Positions 5,757-6,553 of a stretch of DNA of 6,553 nucleotides are shown in pieces. This stretch comes from Clostridia bacterium. GTDB lineage: Bacteria; Bacillota; Clostridia; Oscillospirales; Acutalibacteraceae. Made by a program: the position numbers and the translations under genes. Location: assembly GCA_900763035.1 (NCBI GenBank), contig CAAFIS010000017.1, positions 1 through 6,553 of the forward strand. Direction: 5' to 3'. The notes under the pieces were generated by a model. It made no database searches. It saw nothing but the letters and a program-made list of their open reading frames with translations, and was not told the DNA's origin. Numbering within the stretch: position 1 is the first letter of the stretch; the number at the start of each line of letters is the position of its first letter.

Positions 5757-6553
5757 TCAGCCGACGGCAGGCACGGCGCCCGCTTTGCTGATGATGGCCG
5801 CCGCATCCTTGGAGGTGGCATAGTCGAAGAAGGCCTGCGCCGCGTCGGAGAGCTTTTCGTCGGTCTTGGTCACCAGCACGAAGGGACGCTGCACCACATA
5901 CTCGCCGTTTTTGACGGTGTTCTCGGTGGCCTTGATGCCGCCGACGGTCAGCGCCTTGACGCTGTCCTTGACGGAGGCCAGCGACGCGTAGCCGATCGCG
6001 TTCGGGTTCTGCGACACCGTGGTGATCACGTCACCGGTGGAGGTCAGCTCCTGCCGGTATTTGCACTTGTCCTTGGTCTTCGTGATGCTCTCGAAGCCGT
6101 CGCGCGTGCCGCTGTTCGCCTCACGGCCGATCAGAACGATCTCGCCGTCCGCGCCGCCGACGTCCTTCCAGTTCGTGATCTCCCCGGTATAGATCTTGCC
6201 GATCTGCTCCAGCGTCAGGTCGCTGACCGCGTTATCCGGGTGGACGATGATCGCGATGCCGTCATAGGCCAGCACCGTTTCGGTCAGGCCGTCAGCCTTC
6301 TCGCTGTCCTTCAGCGCACGGCTGGACAGGCCGATGTCGCAGCGGCCTTCCTTCACCGCCGTGATACCGGAGCCGGAGCCCGTGGGATCGTAGGTGAACT
6401 TCACCGCGCTGTTGTCGGCCGTGAAGGCCTCGCCCAGCGCGCCGATGACCTTTTCCATCGAGGTCGAGCCGTTGGTCGCCACCGTGCCGGAGGTGCCCTT
6501 GCTGCCGCAGCCGGCCAGTGCGCCCGCAGCGACGAGCGCTGCCAAAAGGATCC
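5757..6553 (-). CDS. pstS: Phosphate-binding lipoprotein PstS (5' end outside window)
   Basis: This is the extracellular phosphate receptor that delivers phosphate to PstC/PstA. 264 residues are visible. The frame is open to the window edge, so the true start lies beyond 6553. A TTG at 6545 could be read as a start, but it falls inside the signal peptide: upstream codons give Ile-Leu and the hydrophobic run ILLAALVAAGALAGC continues through it. The lipobox LAGC places the lipidated Cys at codon 6507-6509, implying membrane anchoring in a Gram-positive-type cell. Phosphate-binding landmarks are NGSTSMEKVI near the mature N-terminus, DPTGSGSGITAV, DIGLSSRAL and GREANSGTRDGFESI, all typical of the PstS family. 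Probably only a few N-terminal residues are missing. It is first in the cluster, so the promoter and any Pho box are also outside. Confidence 0.95.
   Translation of the reverse strand, partial: ILLAALVAAGALAGCGSKGTSGTVATNGSTSMEKVIGALGEAFTADNSAVKFTYDPTGSGSGITAVKEGRCDIGLSSRALKDSEKADGLTETVLAYDGIAIIVHPDNAVSDLTLEQIGKIYTGEITNWKDVGGADGEIVLIGREANSGTRDGFESITKTKDKCKYRQELTSTGDVITTVSQNPNAIGYASLASVKDSVKALTVGGIKATENTVKNGEYVVQRPFVLVTKTDEKLSDAAQAFFDYATSKDAAAIISKAGAVPAVG

Noticed and set aside
6543..6545. TTG at 6545 as the start of pstS
   Set aside because: It lies in the middle of the hydrophobic signal peptide, whose frame continues upstream to the window edge. It would leave no positively charged N-terminus.

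Overview
The window carries a complete-looking high-affinity phosphate uptake and sensing cluster, all on the minus strand. Read in the direction of transcription (right to left), the order is pstS (5' end cut off by the window edge), pstC, pstA, pstB, phoU, a phoB/phoP-type response regulator, and a phoR-type sensor kinase. It ends at a GC-rich terminator hairpin at the left edge. No gene is supported on the plus strand. No RNA gene, mobile element, CRISPR array or origin is visible.

Organism: the DNA is strongly GC-rich. The ribosome binding sites are strong GGAGG-type sites, PstS is a lipoprotein with an LAGC lipobox, and PhoR has the two-membrane-segment, extracellular-loop, PAS architecture common in Firmicutes. 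This suggests a high-GC member of the Clostridia, perhaps an Oscillospiraceae/Ruminococcaceae-type gut bacterium. That placement is an inference from protein style and base composition, not a database match.

Layout: PstS (5757-6553) captures extracellular phosphate. PstC (4782-5681) and PstA (3918-4778) form the membrane channel, and PstB (3147-3914) is the ATPase. PhoU (2492-3145) is the regulator that links transporter state to the kinase. The response regulator (1821-2495) and sensor kinase (55-1824) form the two-component system expected to control this operon and other phosphate-starvation genes. The genes are packed extremely tightly: gaps of 3, 3 and 1 bases, then two ATGA stop/start overlaps. 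Each downstream ribosome binding site lies inside the end of the preceding gene. The one real spacer is 75 bases between pstS and pstC. It holds a perfect 10-bp stem-loop with no T-run and a tandem ribosome binding site, which suggests differential expression of the abundant binding protein relative to the membrane parts.

The pstS promoter and any Pho box lie beyond the right edge. The gene content is well known and I see no undescribed system. The points most worth a second look are the pstS-pstC spacer, whose hairpin arm can also pair with the pstC ribosome binding site, and the direct joining of the transporter, PhoU and two-component genes in one co-directional unit.
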